From Tritrichomonas musculus (Eukaryota; Parabasalia; Tritrichomonadida; Tritrichomonadidae), in NCBI GenBank assembly GCA_039105265.1, contig JAPFFF010000001.1, positions 3,534,001-3,598,000 on the forward strand: DNA of 64,000 bases. Reading direction: 5' to 3'. Numbering within the stretch: position 1 is the first letter of the stretch; every line of letters begins with the position of its first letter. Shown here piece after piece: positions 8,974-19,002 of the stretch. The translations under genes were made by a program, and so were the position numbers. The notes below the pieces were generated by a model. That model saw nothing but the letters and a program-made list of their open reading frames with translations, was not told the DNA's origin and did not search any database.

Positions 8974-11900
8974 TCAAGTTGAATAATTAGGAACATATTT
9001 CTTAATGATATCTTCATCCCATTTTTCGTATCTATTCATTACACCCTCAAAATCAATAAAGGGACCAGACACACTTAATGACGCCTCTTTCTGATCCAAA
9101 TCAAAAATAGGCTGACAATTGATTACTAATGGTTTCATTAAAGCTCCAAATTCTTTCTTTTTCATCAAGAAAGACTGACTCTTTTCGTTAGGTTTCAATT
9201 TCTGATTAGCTTTTTCTTTACGATTAGATTTCAGATTCAAATGCTTCAATTTTTTCATAACTTTTTGCTTATTATTCGAGTTTGCAACTTTTTGATAGGA
9301 TATTTCTTCGGAATTCAAACTTTTTGAATTACTTTCACCTGCAGGGGAAGTAAACATTGAATACATTTGCATTTGTTTTCTCTTATCATCATAACGACCA
9401 AGGATTGGCCATTCATGCTCAATTGTCATGGGAAGTCTAAAGAAGCGTTTTTTGTAGTTTGTGCATTCATCAATATTCGGCATCTGGAGGAAGATTCGAT
9501 GAACCTTCGATGAGTTGAAGCCGAACATTTCATTGCCGTCAAAAGGAGGAATCCAAGAATTTGTTTTCCGAATAATTCTTGATCGAACTTTTTCAAATAC
9601 ACTATCGGGCGAATAATCGGAGATTTCGGCTGATTTTTCTCTCTCTTTTTTGACGACAAAAAGAAGAAGATCGCCACTTTTACTGTTTTTGTCTTTCTTG
9701 CTGATCTTGGTATTAAGTAGCTGAACCGATAGATTCAGCCAAATAAGGTTTGAATTGTCTGCAAATGGATTGATACATGCAACTGCACATTCATAACCAA
9801 TCGGATAGATGCGGTCTTCGTCGTGGAATCTGGGATCAATGGTTCCGATTGATTTGAGAACTTGCCTATCGTTTAATTTGAGAGGGAAAAGACTTTCTTC
9901 CATTTCAATCTGATCTTGAGTTTCTTGCTCTGGAGCTGGGGGAGGTATGACGATAGATTCGGGTTGTATAGGCTGCTCTTGCTGGTTTTCTTGGTTAATT
10001 GATTCAGTTGGAGGTGGAGGTTGCTGATTTGAAGTATAATCTTGATTTATTTCGTTTATGGGCTGTATAATGTTATTATCATTATTGTCGACAGGTATAT
10101 CATTATTGTTGTTTTCTAAATCGATATTGCTGTTAGTTGGTTCGTTGTTGAGTATTTCATTGTTTTCGACTTTATCTTCTTGACTTATTTCGAAATTGCC
10201 ATTGTTTTCGTTTTCTTTATTTTCTTGTTCATTTTGCAGAATTTCTGTATTTTCGGTTGTTGGGATTTCATTAGTGATATTTAATTGATTATCTTCTTGT
10301 TGAACAATTTCTTGAGGCTTTTCTTCTTGAGGTTCATTTGCACTAAAAAAGTTTGGAATTTTATCTTCATTGTGGATTTGCTTTTGCATTGCTATCGCTT
10401 TCACTCGCTGGAAGAGTCGTTGATCTGAACATTCACCACTACATGATGATAAGAGAATAGGCGATGTATCAGTATTGGTAAAACCATGAAACGCCATTGC
10501 CGAAAGAAGCTCTATATCTTCACCCGATATTTTATCATATGATGCTGCATCTTCTCTCAATTTTTCAAACATATTTTTTCGCGTAATAATCTTTGTTGCT
10601 GTATATTTTTCGATTTTACCAACAAGTTTTTGAGCAAGAACCTTTCTTTCATCTTTATTAGTACATGTGCAGAAATTGAATATATTATCAACATATTCTT
10701 GAAGTTCAATATCTGTTAAATTTACAACGTTAGTGTTCATCTGCATTTTAAATTTGTAAAGATTAGGAAATCCATATGAACAAAGATTAAGAATGATTGC
10801 AGTGTGCTGCTTAACTCCAATTGCCCGACTAGTTTTGCTCTTTGTAGTAGTACTACCATGAGAATAAAGAGAGTCACTAGTTGATCTGGCTTTTCCTTTA
10901 ATTGAAACTATTTTCTTTTTTGGTGATACCTTCGATTCAACTATACTGGGGCCTTTGGCTTTTACTGCAGTATTATTGGCGTTATTGCTAACATAATTGG
11001 TTTGATTAGATGGATCAATTGAGTAGAAACTACGAAAACGTTTAATGAAGTTTTTACTTAAATTATGCTTAAATGTGGATGGAATGTGCAACAATCCATT
11101 TTCATGAATGAGGAATAAAAGTGTTTTATCATCATCTTCTGTCCATTCTTCATCGAGAGGTTCAACTTCGCTGACAAATGGTGGAAGAACAACATCTTTT
11201 GGAGTGCGTGGCGCTTGCTTTGAAAGAACCAGCATTCCTGTCAAATCTGCAAGTAATTCATTTCGAACAACTGATTTGGACAATTTTCGACGAACAAATG
11301 GAAGCGCTGCATCAAGACGTGAAAGTTCAGAAGAACGGAGTTCATTTGCAAAGTATTCTCGAAGTAATCGATTTTCACGTGATGTTGTTTCAAGATTACG
11401 AATAATCAGGGCGCCAATTTTCCTTAATTCTTGAATTGGTCTATCAAAAACTGAAAATTTATCCCAACGATCAAATCCATAGTCTCGTAATAATTCAAGA
11501 TAATGAGTAAAATGTCGAAGGTTCCAAAAAGAAACCATAGCTTCGAATTTTGGAATATGTTTACGCGGCTTTTGAAGAAGTTGCGCTTGGCGTTGTCTAG
11601 TTTTTTGTTGTGCTTCTCTTTCTTGAATCTTTTTAGATTCTGAGCGTGTTGATCGTTTAGTAACTTTTCTAGAACTTTTTGTTTTCTTTGAACTTTTTGA
11701 ATGTACTTTAATCAAATTTTTCATTTGTTCTTTCTTTTTAAGACGCTTTTTCTCACGTGATGCAATTGAAGTATTTTCATCATCTTCATCATTTTCTTCA
11801 TTTGCGGATTCCTCAAACTCATTTTCTGATTCTTCTTGAGCTTCTTCTTCTTCCTCTTCCTCATTTCCGTTATCATCTTCTAAGTCACTCTTTTTATTTT

Positions 11901-14175
11901 CATTATCATCATCATTTTCCTCTTCTTCTTCGTCAACAGATTCCGATTCGGGCTCAGATCCAGATTCAGAACTCGATTCTCGATCTTTATATTTTTGAGA
12001 ACTTTTATGTCGAGGTGACTGACGAAGTTTTTGAGAAGATTTTTTCTTTTTATTCAAATTTTCATCCTCGCCAATTTCTTCATTTGACGATTCAAATTGA
12101 CTTTCGTCATTATCTTCAATATTTGACAATTCATTTTCTTCTTCCTCTTCGCCTTCAATTTGATTCAATTTTCTTTTTGAAATTTTTCGTTTTTTGTAAA
12201 TTTTTTTGCTTGATTTTTTGACTGAGTTTCTTGTTGCAATTTTTGTTTTCTTATGACTTTCTATAATCTCTTGATCCATCCGTCTTGTTCTCCTCATTAA
12301 TTCATTTTTGAAACGATTCGCAATTGATAAATTATCATCATCAACTTTTAAGCTTCGTGAATGGATCTGTTGTTTGAACATTTTTTGATTCTGTTGTTGT
12401 GATCTTTGCAACATATGCTCTTGAAGATCAATTTGTGTAATTTCATTCCAAAAGTTTGAATTAAAATTAGTATCAATATTGAATAATTTATGTGGATGGG
12501 AATAACAAAAGTTAATTTGCTCTTTAATATCTTCTCCATTAATTTCAAAGCATAATCTTGCAGATTGTTTTAATAATAATAATAAAGTATCTGATTTCAT
12601 ATGGTCAGTGTCAAAAAAGAGACTATTGTTATTATCATTTTGGTTTACTTCTTGATTTTGCTGGATTCCTTCTTGATTTTCTTGGTTATCGTCGATTTCC
12701 CCTTGATTATCTTCGCTTTTTTCTTGGTTTTCTTCTATATTTTCTTGGTGATTTTCAAATTGCATATCATATATTGGAAGCTCAATGGAGTTATCAGTGA
12801 TAAGCCGAATAATTTGAGGGAAATTATAATGCTGATTTTGCTCCCATTTGAGAACTTCATTAATCATTGATGTGAGATTGATGCCAACTTCTAGAATAAT
12901 GATTTTATCAATGATAAGTCTTTCATAATACTTAGTAAAATCATAAGGATCAATTATTAACAAACATGAATAATCACTTTCATTGTATGTTTCAATTAAT
13001 TGTATTTTTTTCTTTTCTTTCGAAAGTTGATTAACATTGTATGCATTAATTTTATTTTTTATAAAAAAAGATGTGGTAAATGTTAATAATTTTGAGTCAT
13101 ATCCAATTATTGCAATCTTATTTCTGTACATTTGAAGCTCCATAACTATTTTAAGAAGTTCTTGGAATTTCCCGCTTTGATTATCAACTCCATTGTAACT
13201 ATTACTTAAAGATGGATGAACAGAAATCGACTTCACTTGCTGAACCATATGACTCAAAAACATTGTTAAACGTTCTGACAATTGTTCTGGATTTTGATTA
13301 AGTCGACTTTTGTTTGTTTTGAATAATTGCTGGGTTTGTCTGATCTGAAATAGTGTCATTGGGCAAAAATGTAAAATTTCACTAATATAATGATTCATTT
13401 TCAAGTCATCGAGTGTAATCGTCATCGAATGCTCAACATCAAACGTTGGCGGAATGTTTTGAGAATTTTTATCAGATATTAAAAAGCGACTTTTAATGTC
13501 AAATTCGTTTAAATATGCCAAACCATCAAAATTTGTTGGCTGATCTAAAATTAAAAGACTAAAAGTTTTTGATGATAACTCTGATAGAATTTGATCGTTT
13601 GATAAAACTAAAACATCCAATTTCGTTTTAGATTTAGGAGTATAATATAAATCAGATTCAGTATCATTTTCATCTTCTGAAAAAAGATAGGAGTTGTAGC
13701 CAACAAAAGTTGAAACCCATTGATTAAGATTATCTGAATTTGTCATTATTAAAAGTGGTGGTAATGAATCGAATAAATGCTTGAAAAATCTCAAAATATT
13801 GAATACTAATTCATATTTTATGATTTTTGAATCATCGAATAAAACTGGTGATGACCCATTCCACCATAAATTAAGGACATTATTAATAATATTTTGGAAA
13901 AATTGAGTTGAAGTATTCGATTCCTTTAAATTTTGATCAAGATCAAAACCTTTGAAAGGAATTTGGGGAGGATATTCAAACATCAAATGCTTTGATTCAT
14001 TTTGCATTTTAGCATTTGGGGGCTCTGTAATACGTTGCGAGCTTCTGATCTCAGCCAGTAAATTCTGATTTTTATGTTTCGAAGGAGGACGACCTCGTTT
14101 TCGTTTAACAGGTATTTCATTTGATTGTACACCATCCATGCTATTAATGTTTTCCTCTTGAAGGCTTTTTTTCAT
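8974..14175 (-). CDS. SNF2/CHD-like chromatin protein with degenerate ATPase and FYRN-FYRC domains
   Basis: A 1733-residue nuclear protein. Residues 24-33 (KRKRGRPPSK) are an AT-hook. Residues about 70-500 follow the order of SNF2 helicase motifs but with key residues gone: the Walker A position reads VLFDDSKIIK instead of a GxGKT loop, and the DEAH position reads LILDQPTN. The second RecA-like lobe can still be followed (KFQELLKIVMELQMYRNKI, then a segment equivalent to the strand before motif V) but the arginine finger motif is not visible. A long K/E/S-rich disordered region (about 500-850) follows, then SANT/SLIDE-like helices (about 878-990 and 1118-1200). Near the C-terminus are FYRN (SIGTIDPRFHDEDRIYPIGY, from about 1443) and FYRC (FGFNSSKVHRIFL and ECTNY, to about 1575). 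FYR pairs occur in KMT2 methyltransferases and TBRG1. Expected role: histone or DNA binding scaffold, not an ATPase. Confidence 0.75.
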   Translation of the reverse strand: MKKSLQEENINSMDGVQSNEIPVKRKRGRPPSKHKNQNLLAEIRSSQRITEPPNAKMQNESKHLMFEYPPQIPFKGFDLDQNLKESNTSTQFFQNIINNVLNLWWNGSSPVLFDDSKIIKYELVFNILRFFKHLFDSLPPLLIMTNSDNLNQWVSTFVGYNSYLFSEDENDTESDLYYTPKSKTKLDVLVLSNDQILSELSSKTFSLLILDQPTNFDGLAYLNEFDIKSRFLISDKNSQNIPPTFDVEHSMTITLDDLKMNHYISEILHFCPMTLFQIRQTQQLFKTNKSRLNQNPEQLSERLTMFLSHMVQQVKSISVHPSLSNSYNGVDNQSGKFQELLKIVMELQMYRNKIAIIGYDSKLLTFTTSFFIKNKINAYNVNQLSKEKKKIQLIETYNESDYSCLLIIDPYDFTKYYERLIIDKIIILEVGINLTSMINEVLKWEQNQHYNFPQIIRLITDNSIELPIYDMQFENHQENIEENQEKSEDNQGEIDDNQENQEGIQQNQEVNQNDNNNSLFFDTDHMKSDTLLLLLKQSARLCFEINGEDIKEQINFCYSHPHKLFNIDTNFNSNFWNEITQIDLQEHMLQRSQQQNQKMFKQQIHSRSLKVDDDNLSIANRFKNELMRRTRRMDQEIIESHKKTKIATRNSVKKSSKKIYKKRKISKRKLNQIEGEEEEENELSNIEDNDESQFESSNEEIGEDENLNKKKKSSQKLRQSPRHKSSQKYKDRESSSESGSEPESESVDEEEEENDDDNENKKSDLEDDNGNEEEEEEEAQEESENEFEESANEENDEDDENTSIASREKKRLKKKEQMKNLIKVHSKSSKKTKSSRKVTKRSTRSESKKIQEREAQQKTRQRQAQLLQKPRKHIPKFEAMVSFWNLRHFTHYLELLRDYGFDRWDKFSVFDRPIQELRKIGALIIRNLETTSRENRLLREYFANELRSSELSRLDAALPFVRRKLSKSVVRNELLADLTGMLVLSKQAPRTPKDVVLPPFVSEVEPLDEEWTEDDDKTLLFLIHENGLLHIPSTFKHNLSKNFIKRFRSFYSIDPSNQTNYVSNNANNTAVKAKGPSIVESKVSPKKKIVSIKGKARSTSDSLYSHGSTTTKSKTSRAIGVKQHTAIILNLCSYGFPNLYKFKMQMNTNVVNLTDIELQEYVDNIFNFCTCTNKDERKVLAQKLVGKIEKYTATKIITRKNMFEKLREDAASYDKISGEDIELLSAMAFHGFTNTDTSPILLSSCSGECSDQRLFQRVKAIAMQKQIHNEDKIPNFFSANEPQEEKPQEIVQQEDNQLNITNEIPTTENTEILQNEQENKENENNGNFEISQEDKVENNEILNNEPTNSNIDLENNNNDIPVDNNDNNIIQPINEINQDYTSNQQPPPPTESINQENQQEQPIQPESIVIPPPAPEQETQDQIEMEESLFPLKLNDRQVLKSIGTIDPRFHDEDRIYPIGYECAVACINPFADNSNLIWLNLSVQLLNTKISKKDKNSKSGDLLLFVVKKEREKSAEISDYSPDSVFEKVRSRIIRKTNSWIPPFDGNEMFGFNSSKVHRIFLQMPNIDECTNYKKRFFRLPMTIEHEWPILGRYDDKRKQMQMYSMFTSPAGESNSKSLNSEEISYQKVANSNNKQKVMKKLKHLNLKSNRKEKANQKLKPNEKSQSFLMKKKEFGALMKPLVINCQPIFDLDQKEASLSVSGPFIDFEGVMNRYEKWDEDIIKKYVPNYST

Positions 14176-14428
14176 CTTCCTTCTTATGATTTACTCGATT
14201 TTTAATATTATATGAAATTTACAGATTTTTATTAAACCTTTTTTTCTTGTGATAAAATAACAAATAATATAAATCTTTCATTTAAATATTTATAAAAGAA
14301 TATATATATAATAATAATACATTAGAAATCTTCATTCTCATACTGAGTTGCGTATATTTGAAGATTTCTTATATAAATGACCAAATAAAATACGAAAAAG
14401 TTTCAAACAAATAGAAATTTCTGTATTT

Positions 14429-15454
14429 CTAGCAGTAAGCATTCACAATTTTATCATGATACTCATTATAAGATGCTAAATTCATCTGAACCAAGTCATC
14501 AATATTCTTTGCTTGTATATTAAAATGCTCACAATTTGCGAAATTCCCTTTAAAATACATCAACCATGTTTCTTTATCTAAAACTATTCCAGCATAATGA
14601 TCAAGGTATGGATCCTCCATTGGTTTCCCAGTAAACATATCAGGAGAATAATGAACTGGAGTTAAATTAAACATCTGACTTTTATCGTTTAAAACTTTTT
14701 GACATTTTTTATCGGGGATATCAATATCAATTAAATGAAAAAATGGGTTAGCTGGTATATCTCTAACATTGTCATAAGTTAATATTTGATTTTTATCTGT
14801 TTTCGATCTTTTACGATCTTTTTTGGACTTTCGAGTTCTCCTTCTTCCGAAATGTTCTGGAAGGAGAGCAATTGGCTGAGAACCCCCACCTTCAAGGCAA
14901 TTTTTGATGTATTGGAATGCTTCTTTTTCGAGTTTTTCATAAGATTCATCTGGGTAACTTCGGCCTGACCCATGAATATAAGATAATTTTCCATTTTCCA
15001 ATATTTTATATCTTGAGTCTTTGATTTTTCCTTCTGAGACTAAGTATCTATAGTAGTTACTACATTGATAACCCAACCGCCCATTTAATGGAACTGCAAA
15101 AAGCCCCCATAATCCATCATCGATATGAAGATCTTCTCTGAAGTAGCGGACTCTTTCCAAAAATTTGGCTTCTTCTTCTGGAGAAAATGAACCATATTTT
15201 TGAGCTTCACCAGGAGGTCTGTTTCTATAGAAAAACGAATTAGGATTTTTCATTAGTTTTGTAAATGAATCACGCCTAATTGGTGAGTATTGATCCCAAA
15301 CCTCCTGGGTGATAAATGGTTTTAAGAAATCTGGTATAATTGATGAAGCTGAATCATTATTATATTTAGACGACTTTTCAACAGCGGCTTTTCTTTTTTT
15401 CTTCAAATTTTGATTTTTTGGCTCGCTTTTTACTTTCTTTGATTTCTCATTCAT
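14429..15454 (-). CDS. Myb/SANT-like nuclear protein
   Basis: A 341-residue basic protein, K-rich at its start. About residues 89-145 resemble a Myb/SANT helix-turn-helix: GSFSPEEEAKFLERVRYF, a W in DDGLWGLFAVPL, then GRLGYQCSNYYRYLV, matching the common pattern of an acidic first helix and a recognition helix with R-x-x-x-Q-C-x-x-x-Y. A strongly basic stretch (RRRTRKSKKDRKRSK, about 205-220) should act as a nuclear signal or DNA contact. The C-terminal 120 residues are a conserved-looking globular segment with no recognised domain. The gene is 250 bp upstream (in transcription sense) of the SNF2/FYR gene on the same strand, so both may be chromatin factors. A transcription factor role is inference. 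Confidence 0.65.
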   Translation of the reverse strand: MNEKSKKVKSEPKNQNLKKKRKAAVEKSSKYNNDSASSIIPDFLKPFITQEVWDQYSPIRRDSFTKLMKNPNSFFYRNRPPGEAQKYGSFSPEEEAKFLERVRYFREDLHIDDGLWGLFAVPLNGRLGYQCSNYYRYLVSEGKIKDSRYKILENGKLSYIHGSGRSYPDESYEKLEKEAFQYIKNCLEGGGSQPIALLPEHFGRRRTRKSKKDRKRSKTDKNQILTYDNVRDIPANPFFHLIDIDIPDKKCQKVLNDKSQMFNLTPVHYSPDMFTGKPMEDPYLDHYAGIVLDKETWLMYFKGNFANCEHFNIQAKNIDDLVQMNLASYNEYHDKIVNAYC

Positions 15455-16353
15455 TCATTATTGAATGCTGGATTATATTCAATCTATTTTTAACGGTATT
15501 TGGTAGAAATTTGAATAAAGTTATAAGTTAAATTTGAAAGAGTTTTTTTTATGATTTTCACAATTTTAATTTAATGTATAACCACATTTTGATATTTTAA
15601 GAAAATATAGAGGAAAAATAAGAACTATCTTTTATTAAGGAAATTATCAAAGTAAAAATATATACTTATCATATTAAAACATTATATTTTTTACTATAAA
15701 AAGTAATTCTCAAGAAAACCATATATGCATTTTTTTTTTCTATGATAGAATAATCCAATATTTTGAATTGATGTAGTCAAATCGTCAACAATAGAAATTT
15801 GCTAAGAAAACAATTTTATTTTTATTCAATTTTTAAATAGCTGAAAAATCGATAAAGTTAATATTTACCAACATTTTTAAAAAGCTCTTTAACAGTGCTT
15901 GATGCAATTTCAAATATCTAATTTGAATTTTTTTCACTGACTTTATCTATCTCATTTTTTTAAAAAATGATAAATTTGAAATGCTTTTGTTTATTTCACA
16001 ATATTCATTTAACAATATATATCATTTAATTCTCTTAATACTTATTTGAATAGTATAGTTTCAAATAAATCATATTGGCATTATTTTTTTTTTTAACAAA
16101 TAGCGAATTGCTTAATATACAAATTACTTTATTGCTGATGTATTGCATACAATGAGCAAACTTTCTGAAAATAATAATAATTAATAATCACAAATTTTTA
16201 TTTTGAGGAAAGAAAACATTTTTTTTTTTTTTTTAAATAAAAATAAATACAACAATTCAATTTATCCTAGTAAAAGGAATAAAAATCAATATGGGCAAAA
16301 ATAATAAATAATACAAAAACATATTTTTTGAAGAGAAAAACTAACAATAGCGA
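15455..16353. other. About 0.9 kb AT-rich gene-free spacer
   Basis: No open frame or RNA signature supported. It has several T and A runs (for example near 15730, 16085 and 16220) and a higher A+T content than the flanking genes. It separates the chromatin gene pair from the membrane protein pair. Confidence 0.6.
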
Positions 16354-17037
16354 TCAATATCCATCTTCTGATTTGTATTCATCTTTTATCTTGCCTTCTT
16401 CTCGTTCTGTCATCTTTTTCTTTGCAGTAATATTTGGAGCTAAGATATATTCTTCACCTGGATTATCAATTGGAATTGATTGTGGTTTAGAAATTATATC
16501 AAGGCTCCAACCGAAAAATGTTTGGAAACCGATATACATTGCAGCGATCCCAGTAAAAATAGTAAGCCCAAATCTCCAATTTGAGTATTGAATGATTTTT
16601 TCAGTTTTAAGTTGACATGAATCTTTTCTTGTTGAAAAAGAGATAAAACCTTCTCCCGATGAAACATGCCCGAAAACTGAAAAATTGGTATCTGTTGTCA
16701 TATGTCCAATTCTAACTTCACAGTGAGGACCAAAAGCAAGAGTTACTTCACCAACTTGATGCTGACGATTGTTCTTTACAGAATACTTATTAATTTGTCC
16801 TTTTATTGGTTTAATGAAATAAGCATTTGGATGCATCCATCGCCCAGGATTGATATCAACAATAAAATCACGAAATAAAAATGAGCGTTTTTCAATTTTG
16901 ATTTGAAAATTTTTTGGTGTGAAATGATTTTGAATATACTCGCACGAATTTTCAACAGCCCATGCTCCAGTAATACATTTCAGGGCATCAGATACTTTAG
17001 TCCTTATGAATATTAGAGAAATTAGAAACAAAAGCAT
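16354..17037 (-). CDS. Single-pass membrane protein with signal peptide, unknown
   Basis: A 227-residue protein. Residues 1-18 are a signal peptide-like hydrophobic leader ending near SDALKC. About 19-175 form a beta-rich lumenal or external domain (GAWAVENSCEYIQ, RWMHPNAYF, GEVTLAFGPHCEVRIG). Residues about 180-205 form one membrane helix (FGLTIFTGIAAMYIGFQTFFGW region), followed by a short charged tail with KKKMTEREEGK and an acidic end. The KK pair lies well inside the tail and is not a standard ER retrieval signal. I do not recognise the family. It is head-to-head with another signal-less or weak-leader, C-terminally anchored protein, and both have a beta-rich domain of similar size before the helix. 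The two could be diverged relatives or complex partners; that is inference. Confidence 0.7.
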   Translation of the reverse strand: MLLFLISLIFIRTKVSDALKCITGAWAVENSCEYIQNHFTPKNFQIKIEKRSFLFRDFIVDINPGRWMHPNAYFIKPIKGQINKYSVKNNRQHQVGEVTLAFGPHCEVRIGHMTTDTNFSVFGHVSSGEGFISFSTRKDSCQLKTEKIIQYSNWRFGLTIFTGIAAMYIGFQTFFGWSLDIISKPQSIPIDNPGEEYILAPNITAKKKMTEREEGKIKDEYKSEDGY

Positions 17038-17129
17038 TAATTTTTAATTGAATATCAATCCAACAAAATTCAATAAGTGGAAATCAGAGGTAAAAAGAGA
17101 AAGGCCAAAATACAAAATTTTATTATAAA
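17038..17129. promoter_or_regulatory. 92-bp bidirectional promoter spacer
   Basis: Only 92 bp separate the start codons of two divergent membrane-protein genes, so their core promoters must share or overlap. An ATTCAATTAAAA element lies directly before the minus-strand ATG. No other motif is assigned. Confidence 0.5.
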
Positions 17130-17663
17130 ATGTTTAATTTTACTTTTCTCCAGACTATGGTCGCTGGATTCAGATATTATTCATTTGATGCATACGATTT
17201 TATGCCAGGTGAATGGATGTATATGAATCAAATGGATAGTATTAGTCATTTTCAAATGACTATGCTAGATTCTTACAATACAACAGAAGGCATCAATATT
17301 ACAACATACCAAGCCTCAGTTTATAATACATTAATTAATATAACTATTTCTTCAAAAACGCATCTAAAAATTAAATATGGTGAAACGTATCCTGAATTTG
17401 AAATAGATATCACACAGAAACCTAGTGAAGTAGCTATTTATGATGGCTATCTTCCTAACGATATTTACTCAATGATGACGTTTTATAGTCGGAGCTCATT
17501 TGAAATATCTCTTGTTTTTCCTCAGGATAAACAAACAATTCACACTTATGGATTCTTTAAGCAACCATCCTATAGGATGGATTCATCTGATTATTTAATA
17601 ATAATTGGTATTGCACTGTTATTAACTTTCCTCTTTAAAAACTTTATTGGTAATGCTTTATAA
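17130..17663 (+). CDS. C-terminally anchored membrane protein, unknown
   Basis: A 177-residue protein with a weak hydrophobic start (MFNFTFLQTMVAG), a beta-rich middle with several N-x-S/T sites (for example NTT, NIT, NIT), and one clear membrane helix at about residues 155-176 (YLIIIGIALLLTFLF) that ends four to eight residues from the C-terminus. The glycosylation-type sites suggest that the middle faces the ER lumen or outside, so the weak start probably serves as the signal. The opening GEWMYMNQMDSIS recalls GAWAVENSCEYIQ in the neighbouring divergent protein, a hint of common origin that needs a structural comparison. It has no recognised family. Confidence 0.65.
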   Translation: MFNFTFLQTMVAGFRYYSFDAYDFMPGEWMYMNQMDSISHFQMTMLDSYNTTEGINITTYQASVYNTLINITISSKTHLKIKYGETYPEFEIDITQKPSEVAIYDGYLPNDIYSMMTFYSRSSFEISLVFPQDKQTIHTYGFFKQPSYRMDSSDYLIIIGIALLLTFLFKNFIGNAL

Positions 17664-17925
17664 ATAAACAAAATTGATGTCTTTCAATTTTACAATGATA
17701 GTTTATCGATAATTAATGATACTGCCACACTCATTTCGATTAAATAATTTGAAAATTAGTTAGATAGCGCTTTAAAGCAGATGGAATATATATATTTTTT
17801 CAAAATATTTTAATGCTTAAAGTACAACAAGGATTATTTAAATTAATATTTATTCACAAAAAATTAAATTAAAACAATTGAAATGTAGACACTAATATAC
17901 ATTTACAGAATAAAAATTAAGAAAA

Positions 17926-19002
17926 TTAACCTTTTTCATTTAAATCTTCTTCTTCAATTGGATTTTGAATCATTTTATCTACTTCCCAAGCATCTTTGAA
18001 CCATTCGTTTTGAACAATTTGCTCAAAAGTAAGTCTTTTACTTGGATCTTTATCAAGAGTTCCCATGAGAAGATCTTTAACCTCTTTTGGTATTGGCCTT
18101 TCTGGTGGAAATTCTAAATTTTGCTCAGATAGCATTTGCGTAACATGCAAAACAGTATTTGCTATAGAGCAATTTTGATCTGAGTCCAACTGAAAAGGCA
18201 ACCTACCAAATAGAGATGAATATAAAGTTATGCCATACGCCCATACGTCTGCAGGCTTTCCATTAAATTTCTCTCCACTGCATTCCTCTGGTGATAGAAA
18301 AGCGGGCGATCCTTTTGTATCTTCAAGAAGCATATCTTCTGATTCTAGTTCCATTGAAACAGAAAAATCGGATAAAACAAAATAATTCTCACCGAATACT
18401 AGAATATTATCAGGCTTAATATCTCTGTGTATAATATTTTTTGAGTGCAAATAACGCAAAGCTTCTGCTGTTTGATGAAAACATATTGCTAATCTGTCAT
18501 CATCTATTGATTTCTCATCTAGAAGAGATTGCAAACTGCCACTTGCATAAGGCATTATAATTATGAGTGAGCTGGTTGTATCATCTTCAATGGCTTCAGT
18601 AAGAGATAAAACATACGAATTCTGGCATTTTGCCATGATATCTATTTCATTATCAACTTGATCAAGCATTGTTTCAGTAGTTCCAAGATTTTGTTTTAAT
18701 AATTTCGATTTGTCATAAACTTTGGCGGCAAAAATATCGCCTGACTCTGAATTCTTTGTAAGGAACACATGGCTCATTGCTCCTTTGCCAATTTCTTCTA
18801 AGAATTGCCATTCATAAATTTGAGGATTTTCATTTGCTTGCAAAAATGCAGAAAAGTTTGGATATATAATTTCTTTGTTCTCTTCTTCTTCTTGATTTTG
18901 CTCTTTCTCTTGATTTTGATCTTTATCATTATCAACTTTTGGTGATTGATGCGAATTTGGTTTTCCTTGGACGCGAGTAGAAGAAGAATTACAAGCGCCC
19001 AT
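17926..19002 (-). CDS. CaMKK/LKB1-like Ser/Thr protein kinase with DFS in place of DFG
   Basis: A 358-residue kinase. The N-terminus MGACNSSS fits N-myristoylation at G2 with a palmitoylatable C4, so membrane anchoring is likely. A polar, glutamate-rich linker follows to about residue 60. Kinase landmarks: glycine loop IGKGAMSHVF (71-80), the VAIK-type lysine K94, an alpha-C glutamate near 119, HRD at 192-194 (HRDIKPDNI), then D212-F213-S214 where the glycine of DFG is replaced by serine, and an activation segment ending GSPAFLSPEE (231-240). The segment TKGSPAFLSPEE plus the later KPADVWAYGITLYS resembles CaMKK and related upstream kinases. All catalytic residues other than the DFG glycine are present, so activity is probable but the loop may be stiffer. 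No calmodulin-binding site is evident. Confidence 0.88.
   Translation of the reverse strand: MGACNSSSTRVQGKPNSHQSPKVDNDKDQNQEKEQNQEEEENKEIIYPNFSAFLQANENPQIYEWQFLEEIGKGAMSHVFLTKNSESGDIFAAKVYDKSKLLKQNLGTTETMLDQVDNEIDIMAKCQNSYVLSLTEAIEDDTTSSLIIIMPYASGSLQSLLDEKSIDDDRLAICFHQTAEALRYLHSKNIIHRDIKPDNILVFGENYFVLSDFSVSMELESEDMLLEDTKGSPAFLSPEECSGEKFNGKPADVWAYGITLYSSLFGRLPFQLDSDQNCSIANTVLHVTQMLSEQNLEFPPERPIPKEVKDLLMGTLDKDPSKRLTFEQIVQNEWFKDAWEVDKMIQNPIEEEDLNEKG

Noticed and set aside
11108-12870. Several plus-strand open frames opposite the SNF2/FYR gene
   Set aside because: Shadows of the low-complexity acidic and basic coding regions on the other strand.
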